34,059 nucleotides of DNA from UBA7446 sp964014735 (GTDB lineage Bacteria; Bacteroidota; Bacteroidia; Flavobacteriales; Flavobacteriaceae), in contig CAXHBH010000016.1 of assembly GCA_964014735.1 (NCBI GenBank), forward strand, positions 1 through 34,059, read 5' to 3'. Each line of letters opens with the position of its first letter. Within the stretch, counting starts at the first letter, position 1. Made by a program: the position numbers and the translations under genes. Shown here piece after piece: positions 26,558-34,059 of the stretch. The notes under the pieces were generated by a model. The model had not been told where the DNA came from and did not search any database. It was given only the letters and a program-made list of their open reading frames with translations.

Positions 26558-28048
26558 TTAAGGGCGCTCCCCTATTAGCTTTATCTCATCTAAAATAACT
26601 TCACTATGCCGCTCACTAAAAATGATAGAGAACCGCGCGTTCTCCACAGATTCAGTTTTATGGGTATAGGTAAACTCATATTTGGTTAATTCGGTATCGA
26701 TTTCTACTTGATCAGATGTATACAACACCTTTTTATTTTCTGGTACTACGCCTAATTGCACTCTCAATTTTGTTTTATTAACTGGAGTTTTTGCGTAGAA
26801 TGAAATATTGTAAGTGCTCCCTTCACGTAACTGAATCATATAAAAACCTTCAGAATAAAAACGCCAATCTGGCTGAGTTTGTTGATAAATCACAGGCTTT
26901 TCTGGCCAAACAAACATGACCATGCATTTTAAGGATCCAGAACCATTAACCCCCTCACCTTCTATATGATTCAATGTTACTTGCCCATTAGAAAACCAAT
27001 GTTCACGATCCATAGTAAACTCAGAATTGTTTATTTGGCTAGTTGGCAAATGCATAATTTTTGGTGCTTCTCCAGTCAAAGCTTCCACGATATCGGCTGT
27101 TTTTTCAAAGCCATATTCTGAGGTGTATAAAGAAAATGTCCAAGCATTGTTAAATACGCCGGTGTAATACATCCAATCTATATCTCTTTTTTTACACTCA
27201 TCTTTCATAAACTTGATAAACTTTAACAACTCTTGTCTATCATTAGTTAACTTAGAACCCCATTCGCTCATCACTACTTTTTTCATGTGTATTTTTCCCC
27301 ATTCATACCCCCATTCTAAGGCTTCTAAAATTTCTTCTTTCCATTTTGGGTTCGCCTCTTTAATAGGCTTTGTCACAAAACTGTGTGTCCAATGCTGCGG
27401 TCTATAATTATGAAATATTCCCCAAATATTTTCATCTTCTACAAAACCAGTTCCATCAGGTAACTTGTATGTTAAATACTCTGGAGTAACATATTTCAAC
27501 AACATATCAGCATGGTTGTTATGTGTACCTCCAATAGCTATTACACGCTTTGGACTGGTAGCTCTGATAGCAACAATAGCTTCACCCAACCACTGCATAA
27601 CTTCTACATCATATTTATGTTCGTTTGGGTGCCCTGCCATTTTTGGTTCATTCATAATTTCAAATACCAATTCTTTGGGATACATCTGATACAATTCCGC
27701 AAAACTATTCCAATATGCTACAAAAGATTCCTTTCCTTTAGTTCTCCCTGTAAAACCAGTAATTACAACTGTCAATCCTCTTTTAATAGCGCCATCTATA
27801 GCTTCTCTATACGACATCGGGTCTACACCTTGCTTTACAAAAAAGCGTACAGATTCGAATCCTGCTGCTTTAAACACATCGTAATATGCTGGGTCGTATC
27901 CAATTTTATTTACTTCAGTTGTAGAAAAATCAAGATTAATTCCTTCGCCTATCAACGGCCAATGTTCTTGAGCTGTAGCCTCTAATTTAGAAAACAAACA
28001 AAGACTTAATAGAACGCCTATTCGATATAAATTTGTTATACAATTCAT
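26558..28048 (-). CDS. GH5-like glycoside hydrolase, second clade, with CBM-like domain
   Basis: Secreted 496-aa enzyme with a signal peptide (1-27, ending KLEATAQ). The barrel begins GEGINLDFSTTEVNKIGY and has GFESVRFF, FEIMNEPKMAGHPN with acid/base E134, WGIFHNYRPQHW, VVMSEWGSK with nucleophile E262 and MYYTGVFNNAW. It belongs with its upstream neighbour (28045) to a clade distinct from the other three GH5 proteins: it shares LDFSTTEVNK and MNEP.MAGHPN and lacks the KKGVN start. A C-terminal beta-sandwich (~345-496) has QLREGSTYNISFYAKT and EVILDEIKL. Its ATG overlaps the stop of the upstream gene by 4 bp (ATGA), implying translational coupling. Confidence 0.85.
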   Translation of the reverse strand: MNCITNLYRIGVLLSLCLFSKLEATAQEHWPLIGEGINLDFSTTEVNKIGYDPAYYDVFKAAGFESVRFFVKQGVDPMSYREAIDGAIKRGLTVVITGFTGRTKGKESFVAYWNSFAELYQMYPKELVFEIMNEPKMAGHPNEHKYDVEVMQWLGEAIVAIRATSPKRVIAIGGTHNNHADMLLKYVTPEYLTYKLPDGTGFVEDENIWGIFHNYRPQHWTHSFVTKPIKEANPKWKEEILEALEWGYEWGKIHMKKVVMSEWGSKLTNDRQELLKFIKFMKDECKKRDIDWMYYTGVFNNAWTFSLYTSEYGFEKTADIVEALTGEAPKIMHLPTSQINNSEFTMDREHWFSNGQVTLNHIEGEGVNGSGSLKCMVMFVWPEKPVIYQQTQPDWRFYSEGFYMIQLREGSTYNISFYAKTPVNKTKLRVQLGVVPENKKVLYTSDQVEIDTELTKYEFTYTHKTESVENARFSIIFSERHSEVILDEIKLIGERP

Positions 28049-29592
28049 AAAATAGTTGGTTTATTTTTTAAATATTTAGCGTACTCTGGTCTTGTACCTC
28101 TAAACTTTATATCGTCTAAAATAATCTCACTGTGGCGATCTGAAAAAATGAATGACAATCGCACATCTTCTTCACTACCGGCGGTATGCGTGTATGTAAA
28201 TTGGTATTTGGTTAACTCTGTATTGATTTCAATTATATCAGAATCCCATAAAATGACTTCATTATCAGGAGCTAATCCTAATTGCACACCTATTTTCGTT
28301 CTATAACCCGTAGTTTTTGCATAGAACGAGATATCATAGGTATTTCCTTTACGTAATTGTAACATGCCTTCTTTAACCGGAAATTTCCAATTGGAAGGGG
28401 TTTGTTGGTAAATGTAAGGGGAATTCGGCTTAGTAAAAGCCACGTTACATCGCATAGCGCGAGAACCTTTTACTCCTTGTCCATCAACAGAAGTTATGTT
28501 TACTTGTTCACTAGAATACCAGTGATCTACATCCATTTCAAAACTTGAATTATTTATTTGTGAAGTTGGAGGAACAACCGTTGGGCTAATACCCGTTAAA
28601 ATTTCTACCAAATCAGCCGTTTCGTCCCATCCTTTTTCAGAAGAAAACAAGGCAAAATCCCATGAATTGTTAAAAACCCCACAATATTGCATCCATTCAA
28701 TATCTCTATTCTTAGTTTCTTTAACAATAAAGTTAAAATACTTTTTCAAGTCTTTATGGTCATTATACATACGTGTGCCCCACTCTGTAAGAATTACTTT
28801 TTTATTTTGTTTTTTTGTCCAGCTAACAACTTGATCTAAGTTCTTAACAACTTCCTTTCTCCAATCTGGATTCACTTGGTTTAGGGTTACTGGTCTACCA
28901 CTGTGTGACCATCCCGAAGGAACATAAAGGTGAAACACTCCCCAAATATTTTTGTCTTCATCAAAACCAGAACCATCTGGTAGTTTATAATCCAAATACT
29001 TAGAACTCACATATTTTATATAACGTACATTGTTATGCCCCAATCCTCCAATAGCTAGAATTCGGGTTGGACTGGTGGCTCTAATAGCTACAACTGCTTC
29101 TCCAATCCAATCCATAACAACTTTTGCTTCTTCATCAGTCCATGGGTGTTTGTATCCTGCAACACTAAGTTTTTCTGCATTGGGGTGTCCTGCCATTTCA
29201 GGCTCATTCATGAGTTCGAAAATCAATTCTTTTGGATACATTTTATAAAACTCTGCGTAGTCTTTCCAGAACTTTATAAATTTTTCTTTGCCATTTGTCT
29301 TTGCCGAAAATGCAACTAACACAACCGTTTGCCCTCTTTCTAATGCATTGTCTACAGCTTGTTTATAGACTATTGGGTCCTGACCATGCTTTACAAAATA
29401 GCGAACACTTTTAAAACCAGCTTCATCGAATGCCTCAACAAATCCAGAATCATATCCTGTTTTATTTACTTCTGTTGTTGAAAAATCGAGATTTACCCCT
29501 GGGGTAATTAGCGGCCAATCTTCTTGGCCCTGCATATTAAAACTTGCTATTAAAAACCAGCTTGCTATCAAAAATATTATCCTTTTATTCAT
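28045..29592 (-). CDS. GH5-like glycoside hydrolase, second clade, with CBM-like domain
   Basis: Secreted 515-aa enzyme, signal peptide 1-22 (ending NMQGQ). It has TPGVNLDFSTTEVNKTGY, FELMNEPEMAGHPN with acid/base E130, WGVFHLYVPSGWSHS, VILTEWGTR with nucleophile E270 and MQYCGVFNNSWDFALF. Compared with 26558 it has about 15 extra residues after the acid/base (EKLSVAGYKHPWTDEE), next to where the active-site cleft would be. The C-terminal beta-sandwich (~360-505) matches that of 26558. The pair is a tandem duplication that has diverged clearly at protein level. It follows the lactonase gene with a 27-bp gap. Confidence 0.85.
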   Translation of the reverse strand: MNKRIIFLIASWFLIASFNMQGQEDWPLITPGVNLDFSTTEVNKTGYDSGFVEAFDEAGFKSVRYFVKHGQDPIVYKQAVDNALERGQTVVLVAFSAKTNGKEKFIKFWKDYAEFYKMYPKELIFELMNEPEMAGHPNAEKLSVAGYKHPWTDEEAKVVMDWIGEAVVAIRATSPTRILAIGGLGHNNVRYIKYVSSKYLDYKLPDGSGFDEDKNIWGVFHLYVPSGWSHSGRPVTLNQVNPDWRKEVVKNLDQVVSWTKKQNKKVILTEWGTRMYNDHKDLKKYFNFIVKETKNRDIEWMQYCGVFNNSWDFALFSSEKGWDETADLVEILTGISPTVVPPTSQINNSSFEMDVDHWYSSEQVNITSVDGQGVKGSRAMRCNVAFTKPNSPYIYQQTPSNWKFPVKEGMLQLRKGNTYDISFYAKTTGYRTKIGVQLGLAPDNEVILWDSDIIEINTELTKYQFTYTHTAGSEEDVRLSFIFSDRHSEIILDDIKFRGTRPEYAKYLKNKPTIL

Positions 29593-29619
29593 TTTATTAG
29601 TTTTTTAAATTTTAATTGG

Positions 29620-30693
29620 TTAGTTGTTGTCAATCTTTAAAAAGTGAATACAAACGGGTTGTGTCACTTCTACATTTTCATTGATAGAACTTAAAATACC
29701 TGAATCTTGATCAATTTTAAACGTGACTATATTGTTACTATCTTTATTAGCAACGAGTAAAAAATTACCGGTTGGATCTATGCTAAAATTTCTAGGGTGT
29801 TTACCAAATGTTGATTGGTGTCCTAAGACCTCTAATACTCCATTCTCTTGATTTATTGCACATAAAACAAGGCTATCCTGGCCTCTATTCGAGGCATATA
29901 AAAATTTTCCACTGGGATGCACATGAATATCTGCCGCAATACTATCTCCTTTAAAATCACTTGGCAATGAAGAAATAATATTTACCTGTTCTAGAACTCC
30001 AGAATCATTATGGTATTTAAATGATTGAATAGTATTTCCTAATTCATTTAACAAAAACATGAATTGTCCATTTGGATGAAACTCCATATGACGTGGCCCT
30101 TGACCCAATTCTGTATTAATCACCCCATTTTTATGAGACATCAATTTTCCCTGGGCAGTCAGGCTATAACTCAACACCATATCCTTTCCTAAATCTGCCA
30201 CCAAGGCATACTTATTATCAGGTGTGAATATAACCGAATGCGCATGGGGTCCTTCTTGCCTTTCTGTATTTCCTTTTGAACCACCGTAATGTTGCGCCAC
30301 ATCGTTTAAATCACCAATCTTTCCATTTTCTTTAATTGGGTAGACCACAATATTCCCCCCCATATAATTAGAAACTGCCAATTGTTTTTCTAATGTATCC
30401 AATGCAACATGACATGGATATGCACCCTGAGTAGATTGCGAATTAATAAAAGTTAATGCTCCTGTTTCTTTATTTATATGATACGTGTTTACACTCCCTC
30501 CATATGTTCCATTTACATCGGCCACTTCGCTCACTGCAAATAAATTATTAGCACTAGAAGTTATAAACGTAGGATTGGTTAATGAAATGGCTTTGGCACA
30601 CCTTGTTAACGACCCTGTATTTGAATCCAAACGAAACGGATAAATGCCTTTGCTTTTACTATCAATTGTATATGTTCCTACGTAAACTAACAT
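29620..30693 (-). CDS. Seven-bladed beta-propeller lactonase
   Basis: Cytoplasmic protein of 357 aa in the lactonase family that includes 6-phosphogluconolactonase of the YbhE type. It starts MLVYVGTYT with no signal peptide. Family motifs are EGPHAHSVIFTPDNKY, GPRHMEFHPNGQFMF and DIHVHPSGKFLYASNRGQDS, each one propeller blade. It would open a sugar lactone made by one of the dehydrogenases in this operon, giving the acid used by the dehydratase at 23068 (inference from gene set). It starts 11 bp after the transporter gene stop. Whether the lactone is phosphorylated is unknown; no sugar kinase is present in the window. Confidence 0.85.
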   Translation of the reverse strand: MLVYVGTYTIDSKSKGIYPFRLDSNTGSLTRCAKAISLTNPTFITSSANNLFAVSEVADVNGTYGGSVNTYHINKETGALTFINSQSTQGAYPCHVALDTLEKQLAVSNYMGGNIVVYPIKENGKIGDLNDVAQHYGGSKGNTERQEGPHAHSVIFTPDNKYALVADLGKDMVLSYSLTAQGKLMSHKNGVINTELGQGPRHMEFHPNGQFMFLLNELGNTIQSFKYHNDSGVLEQVNIISSLPSDFKGDSIAADIHVHPSGKFLYASNRGQDSLVLCAINQENGVLEVLGHQSTFGKHPRNFSIDPTGNFLLVANKDSNNIVTFKIDQDSGILSSINENVEVTQPVCIHFLKIDNN

Positions 30694-30704
30694 ATCTTTT
30701 GTTA

Positions 30705-32120
30705 TTAATTTACTCCTCTACGTTTTTCTAATTCAGTTCGGAGCGCGTACATTTTATCTTCTGATAACGTATACTTAAAGATGCAATAGAAAGCAAATAC
30801 AGCACCTATTACAGGAACAATTGCTAACAGATTAATAATTGCTTGCATGGAACCTTCAGGTTGATTTACGCCTAGGCTATTGTCAACACCAAGACCATCA
30901 ATAATATAGCCATTAATTAATAAGGCAATTGCAAGTGCTAATTTCAAAAACCAAGAGAATATGGCTCCAAACATTCCTTCACGACGCGTTCCGGTTTTCA
31001 TTTCATCATAGTCAACCACATCTGCGATCATAGATGGTACTAGAACAAAAAGTCCGGCAATTCCCACTGCAACTAGGAAACGAGGAATCAACACCAAATA
31101 GGGTAAATCCGGTACGTAACAGAAAAAGTTGGCAAGAGAACCTAAAACGAAGAATATAGGAGCGACTAAGCAAATAATACGTTTTCCATATCGTTTTGAC
31201 AATACCGAAATTGGCCACAACATTAATACTGTAGCAATATGGTGTGATGCTTCAATCATGCCATTCCATTTACCAAATAGCGCTCCATCATCACCAAGAA
31301 CATAATATCTTAAAGGATAGATGTAGGCAGTTGCTACGATGTTATAGGCAAATAGTGCTGTAAAAAAAGCAATAACTAGAAAGACAAAGGGTTTACACGC
31401 AAAGGTAAATTTGATACTTTTTAAAACATTAATCTTTTCTTGATTCTTAACATACGATTTAGTCTTCTCTTTCAAGGTTAAGGCAGGAATTAATCCTAAA
31501 ATCATCATTAACAAACCAAATCCTAAACCAACCATTCGGATTCCTTGCTCTGGACCTGACCAAAAATTCGATAGAATTAATGTCATAAACCATGAAAACA
31601 TAAATATTCCATTAAATGAATTCGCAAAGACACGCACATTCATTAAATTAGTTCTCTCGTGAGGGTCAGCAGACATCTCGTACCCTAACGCAAGAAGCGG
31701 CACCGAAAACAGCGTAAACGACGTGTAAAACAAAAGGGACAGTACTAAAAATGTAATAAAAAAAGTAGTGTCACTAAGCCCTGAGGGTATAAACCAAATT
31801 GCGATAAAAAATATGCCCGCCAATATTGCTCCTGTTCCTATAAATGGACGCCTACGACCAAATATGCTTCTAAAATTATCGGATATTGATCCCATTAAAG
31901 GATCAGTAACCGCATCCCATATTCGGGTAATAGCCAAAACAACCCCAATAAGCAATGGACTATAACCCAATTCCATATTAAAAATGGTCAACGCAAAGGC
32001 AACAAGCGTCCATTGAAAGGTCATTTCGGCAAACCATCCGCTTCCGTATAGTATCTTTTTCCCCAACGAAACTTTATCTTCTGGAGCAATAACATGCTTA
32101 GTATTTCCTTTGTCGTTCAT
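30705..32120 (-). CDS. GPH-type sugar:cation symporter (major facilitator superfamily)
   Basis: Inner-membrane transporter of ~471 aa with about twelve hydrophobic segments. The N-terminus has LGKKILYGSGWFAEMTFQW, then ITRIWDAVTDPLMGSISDN and FGRRRPFI, the signature of the glycoside-pentoside-hexuronide symporter family. The second half has KRYGKRIICLVAP and MIADVVDYDEMKTGTRREGM, also typical. It would bring small sugars or disaccharides from periplasm to cytoplasm, after SusC/D import and periplasmic cleavage. I chose the ATG at 32120. The earlier in-frame start at 32165 is TTG and overlaps the upstream stop. It is the second gene of the P4 unit. Confidence 0.92.
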   Translation of the reverse strand: MNDKGNTKHVIAPEDKVSLGKKILYGSGWFAEMTFQWTLVAFALTIFNMELGYSPLLIGVVLAITRIWDAVTDPLMGSISDNFRSIFGRRRPFIGTGAILAGIFFIAIWFIPSGLSDTTFFITFLVLSLLFYTSFTLFSVPLLALGYEMSADPHERTNLMNVRVFANSFNGIFMFSWFMTLILSNFWSGPEQGIRMVGLGFGLLMMILGLIPALTLKEKTKSYVKNQEKINVLKSIKFTFACKPFVFLVIAFFTALFAYNIVATAYIYPLRYYVLGDDGALFGKWNGMIEASHHIATVLMLWPISVLSKRYGKRIICLVAPIFFVLGSLANFFCYVPDLPYLVLIPRFLVAVGIAGLFVLVPSMIADVVDYDEMKTGTRREGMFGAIFSWFLKLALAIALLINGYIIDGLGVDNSLGVNQPEGSMQAIINLLAIVPVIGAVFAFYCIFKYTLSEDKMYALRTELEKRRGVN

Positions 32121-32151
32121 ATGCTGTTTAGTTATTGAAATGATTTTTGTA

Positions 32152-33147
32152 TTATTCCCAGTCAATGACTACACCAAAATAATTTTCGTCTCTATTTTTA
32201 AGACCTTCATAAGCCTCTGGAGCTTCTTCTGGAGATACCACATGACTTAATAATGGCTCAATAACTAATTTACCTTCAGCGAAAAAGCGCAACAATTTTT
32301 CATTGTTTTGTTCAATAGAAATTTGACTGTCTTTAGTTTGTGATCTATAGCGTGGAAATTTCCACTCATGCGCTCCTTTAAATTGTATGTTAGTGTTTGC
32401 AATGTGAATAGCACGAAGTAAGGGCACTATATCTGCAGAGTACTCTCCACGAGGTGTCCCTAATAAAATGCATTCACCTCCAGGAGCAATTACATCAATC
32501 GCACTATCAATTACTGCTGGAACTCCTGTAGCGTCTACAAAGGCATGTACGCCTCGCCCATTTGTTAATTCTTTTAATTGACCAGAAACATTAGATTTAC
32601 CATCTAAAACTGTTTCGATTCCACACTGTTTGGCACTTTCCATTTTTGAAGGACTTACATCGATACCTATAACATTACACCCTGCCAACTTGAACATTTG
32701 AGCCGCCAGATTACCAACCAAACCTAATCCACAAACTGCTACGGTATCGCCAATTTTTGTATCTGAAGTCATGACTGAAGTAATTGCAACCCCCCCCATT
32801 CTTGTAAAGACGGCTACTTTAGCATCTAGTCCTTCCGGAATCTTTAGCGCATAATTTTTTGCTAATGCTATTTTTTGATGTGGACCATGTGTAAAGATAA
32901 AATCACCTACTTGTATATCTTCTACAGCATCTCCTATTTCTAACACGGTTCCTACACTTCCGTACCCTGGAGTATAAGGTAAAGGAGCCCAAGACTCTAA
33001 GCCTGTCCAAATAGATAACTCTGTTCCTGTACTTACAACGCTTGCACTTGTTTCAATTAAAATATCTTCTGGTGAAGATATTTTAATTTCTTCGGCTGCC
33101 TCGCACACAACCGATTTTGTATTTTTAAAAATAATTTTCTTATTCAT
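32152..33147 (-). CDS. MDR-family (zinc alcohol dehydrogenase-like) oxidoreductase lacking usual zinc ligands
   Basis: Cytoplasmic medium-chain dehydrogenase of 331 aa. The GroES-like N-terminal half has SASVVSTGTELSIWTG and YTPGYGSVGTVLEIGD; the Rossmann half has VCGLGLVGNLAAQMFKLAG (~138-156) followed by VIGIDVSPSKME. Canonical catalytic zinc ligands are absent: the Cys of the usual CGTD is replaced in STGTEL, and the His of the usual GHE is replaced in PGYGSVG. The four-Cys structural zinc lobe is also missing. It is therefore probably zinc-independent, like other divergent MDR members. The sugar or alcohol substrate is unknown. It is the first gene of the long operon, behind P4. Confidence 0.85.
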   Translation of the reverse strand: MNKKIIFKNTKSVVCEAAEEIKISSPEDILIETSASVVSTGTELSIWTGLESWAPLPYTPGYGSVGTVLEIGDAVEDIQVGDFIFTHGPHQKIALAKNYALKIPEGLDAKVAVFTRMGGVAITSVMTSDTKIGDTVAVCGLGLVGNLAAQMFKLAGCNVIGIDVSPSKMESAKQCGIETVLDGKSNVSGQLKELTNGRGVHAFVDATGVPAVIDSAIDVIAPGGECILLGTPRGEYSADIVPLLRAIHIANTNIQFKGAHEWKFPRYRSQTKDSQISIEQNNEKLLRFFAEGKLVIEPLLSHVVSPEEAPEAYEGLKNRDENYFGVVIDWE

Positions 33148-33209
33148 TATTATTGTTTGTTTTTCGGTTTATATTAAAACCACAAAAAAGTATTAAATAA
33201 ATCCATAAA

Positions 33210-33279
33210 CAAAATTAGATTTTTTTTATTTTTTTATGGTTTGAATATTGCTTTTAAAGGTTTGAGCGTTGCTTTATAA
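33210..33279 (-). promoter_or_regulatory. Promoter with paired direct-repeat operator for the long metabolic operon (P4)
   Basis: The -7 element is 33210-33217 (TAATTTTG on the minus strand). After exactly 20 bp come two repeats, 33238-33258 and 33259-33279, both starting GGTTTGA and both with TTGCTTT. The leader to the ATG at 33147 is about 60 bases. This is the only such site found upstream of the 17027-33147 block. Confidence 0.8.
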
Positions 33280-33550
33280 AGATTTCTAATAATACGCAAT
33301 TCACCTTTATCGGTTGGTTGTTATTTACAATTATGAAAACTTTTTCCGAATGCAACACAACTATTCATTTAATGAAAAAATCTTACAGGAAAACTCTATG
33401 TAAATGACTAATGCGAATCTAAGGGGGGTAGCGTGCTATCACAAAGCCATTGTTTATAGACTGTTTGCTTAAAGTCAAAGAAAAAAACAGTACTTTAAAA
33501 TTCGATTGTATATGAAAGAAATAAGGACTAAACTTGATTAGTTGACTCAA
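33280..33550. other. Non-coding gap with no recognisable feature
   Basis: Between the P4 operator and the flanking repeat I see only short open frames of 24 codons or fewer, no hairpin terminator and no RNA gene. The sequence is AT-rich with an isolated G-run at 33421-33428. Confidence 0.5.
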
Positions 33551-33592
33551 ATCCTCCCCAAAATAATTCGATTTCGCCCCCTAGCCTCCACT
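33551..33592. repeat. Fourth copy of the flanking repeat core, right side of the PUL
   Basis: The block ATCCTCCCCAAAATAATTCG followed by ATTTCGCCCCCTAGCCTCCA matches the core of the left tandem repeats (245-286 and later copies) with only a few differences, in the same orientation. It lacks the TATTCCC hairpin that follows the left copies. Confidence 0.8.
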
Positions 33593-33754
33593 ACATGGGG
33601 AAAACTCACTTTTTTAGATTTGTCCCTTTTTGTTTTCAAGAAAATAGATGTATATCTTTTAGATATTGCTCAAAACTATTGTGATGTTATTTCCAAATGA
33701 TGGAAAATTGTGTTTAAACTGGATAATTTAAATACAAAAAGCTTATTAGATTTA

Positions 33755-34059
33755 CTATTTTAAGTGCTGTTTAAAAAATTTCCAAATTTCATCACTAGCA
33801 TTAATGTCTTTATTTCCCCACACTCCTGGCCAATCATGACCACCACCACTAACCTTGTAGAACCAAACTTCGTTATTAAATCTTCCTCCCTTTTTGTTAG
33901 TTAAGTCTGCAAAGTGTTTAATTAAGTATTCGTATGCATTTCCTAATAAGTCAGGATCGACATTTTTATTTGATAAATCATACTGAGAGAAGTGTTCAAT
34001 TAAATCTATTAGTAGACGATCAGACAATTTGTTTTTATTACTCCACTGGGCGTCACCAA
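33755..34059 (-). pseudogene. Chimeric fragment: HsdM N-terminal part fused to esterase C-terminus (5' truncated by window)
   Basis: The frame runs to the window edge (GDAQWSNKNKLSDRLLIDLI), so the TTG at 34027 is not a true start. The first part, EHFSQYDLSNKNVDPDLLGN then AYEYLIKHFADLTNKKGGRF, is the end of the N-terminal helical domain of a type I restriction methylase, normally followed by EFYTP and the methylase domain. Here, near 33875, it switches in frame to EVWFYKVSGGGHDWPGVWGN and DINASDEIWKFFKQHLK, the C-terminus of a LpqC/PHB-depolymerase-type esterase (GGGH.WPG, DA...IW.FF). The methylase catalytic domain is absent, so neither activity can survive. This is a junction left by a deletion or recombination. 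Confidence 0.75.

Noticed and set aside
27512..27985. 157-codon plus-strand ORF antisense to the GH5 gene at 26558
   Set aside because: It is long, but it mirrors a gene with intact catalytic motifs; composition is Cys/Phe/Ser-rich as expected of an antisense shadow.
33334..33408. Short plus-strand ORF (24 codons) from ATG at 33334
   Set aside because: Too short, no leader features and no recognisable peptide.

Overview
The window looks like part of a low-GC marine Bacteroidetes (Flavobacteriia-type) chromosome. The evidence is a SusC/SusD pair, a hybrid two-component regulator with a periplasmic propeller, type IX secretion tails, TAnnTTTG promoter elements and AT-rich leaders. About 33 kb is one polysaccharide utilisation locus (PUL), and every intact PUL gene lies on the minus strand. 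The left edge holds the 3' end of an RND/MMPL-type exporter on the plus strand. The right edge holds the 5' part of a type I restriction methylase gene fused to an esterase tail.

Layout, left to right: exporter tail (1-221); three copies of a 101-bp repeat with terminator hairpins (245-533); hybrid two-component regulator (HTCS; 643-4578); susD and susC (4734-9365); sulfatase, GH5-like lipoprotein and a T9SS-secreted carbohydrate-binding-like protein (9591-13616); a decayed secreted-protein gene (13923-14342); a large multidomain GH5 protein with a T9SS tail (14361-16913); a long block of SDR dehydrogenase, GH5, two sulfatases, a beta-helix pseudogene, enolase-superfamily dehydratase, GH130, Gfo/Idh/MocA oxidoreductase, two overlapping GH5 genes, lactonase, sugar:cation symporter and MDR dehydrogenase (17027-33147); then a fourth copy of the flanking repeat (33551-33592) and the hsdM-esterase chimera.

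How the genes probably work together (inference): the sulfatases and five GH5-like enzymes cut a sulfated beta-linked glycan at the surface and in the periplasm, and SusC/D imports oligosaccharides. The GPH-type symporter and GH130 handle small sugars. The dehydrogenases, the lactonase and the enolase-superfamily dehydratase form an oxidative sugar route (sugar to lactone to acid to 2-keto-3-deoxy acid). The substrate cannot be fixed from sequence alone; GH130 hints at beta-mannosides.

The most striking signal is regulatory. Four promoters (before susC, the CBM-like secreted protein, the multidomain GH5 and the MDR dehydrogenase) each carry two direct repeats of about 21 bp, ending exactly 20 bp upstream of a TAnnTTTG element. 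This is a strong candidate for the operator of the local HTCS and divides the PUL into four transcription units. Other notable points are a near-identical 560-bp module shared by two secreted proteins, two pseudogenes, and rearrangement scars at the right boundary.
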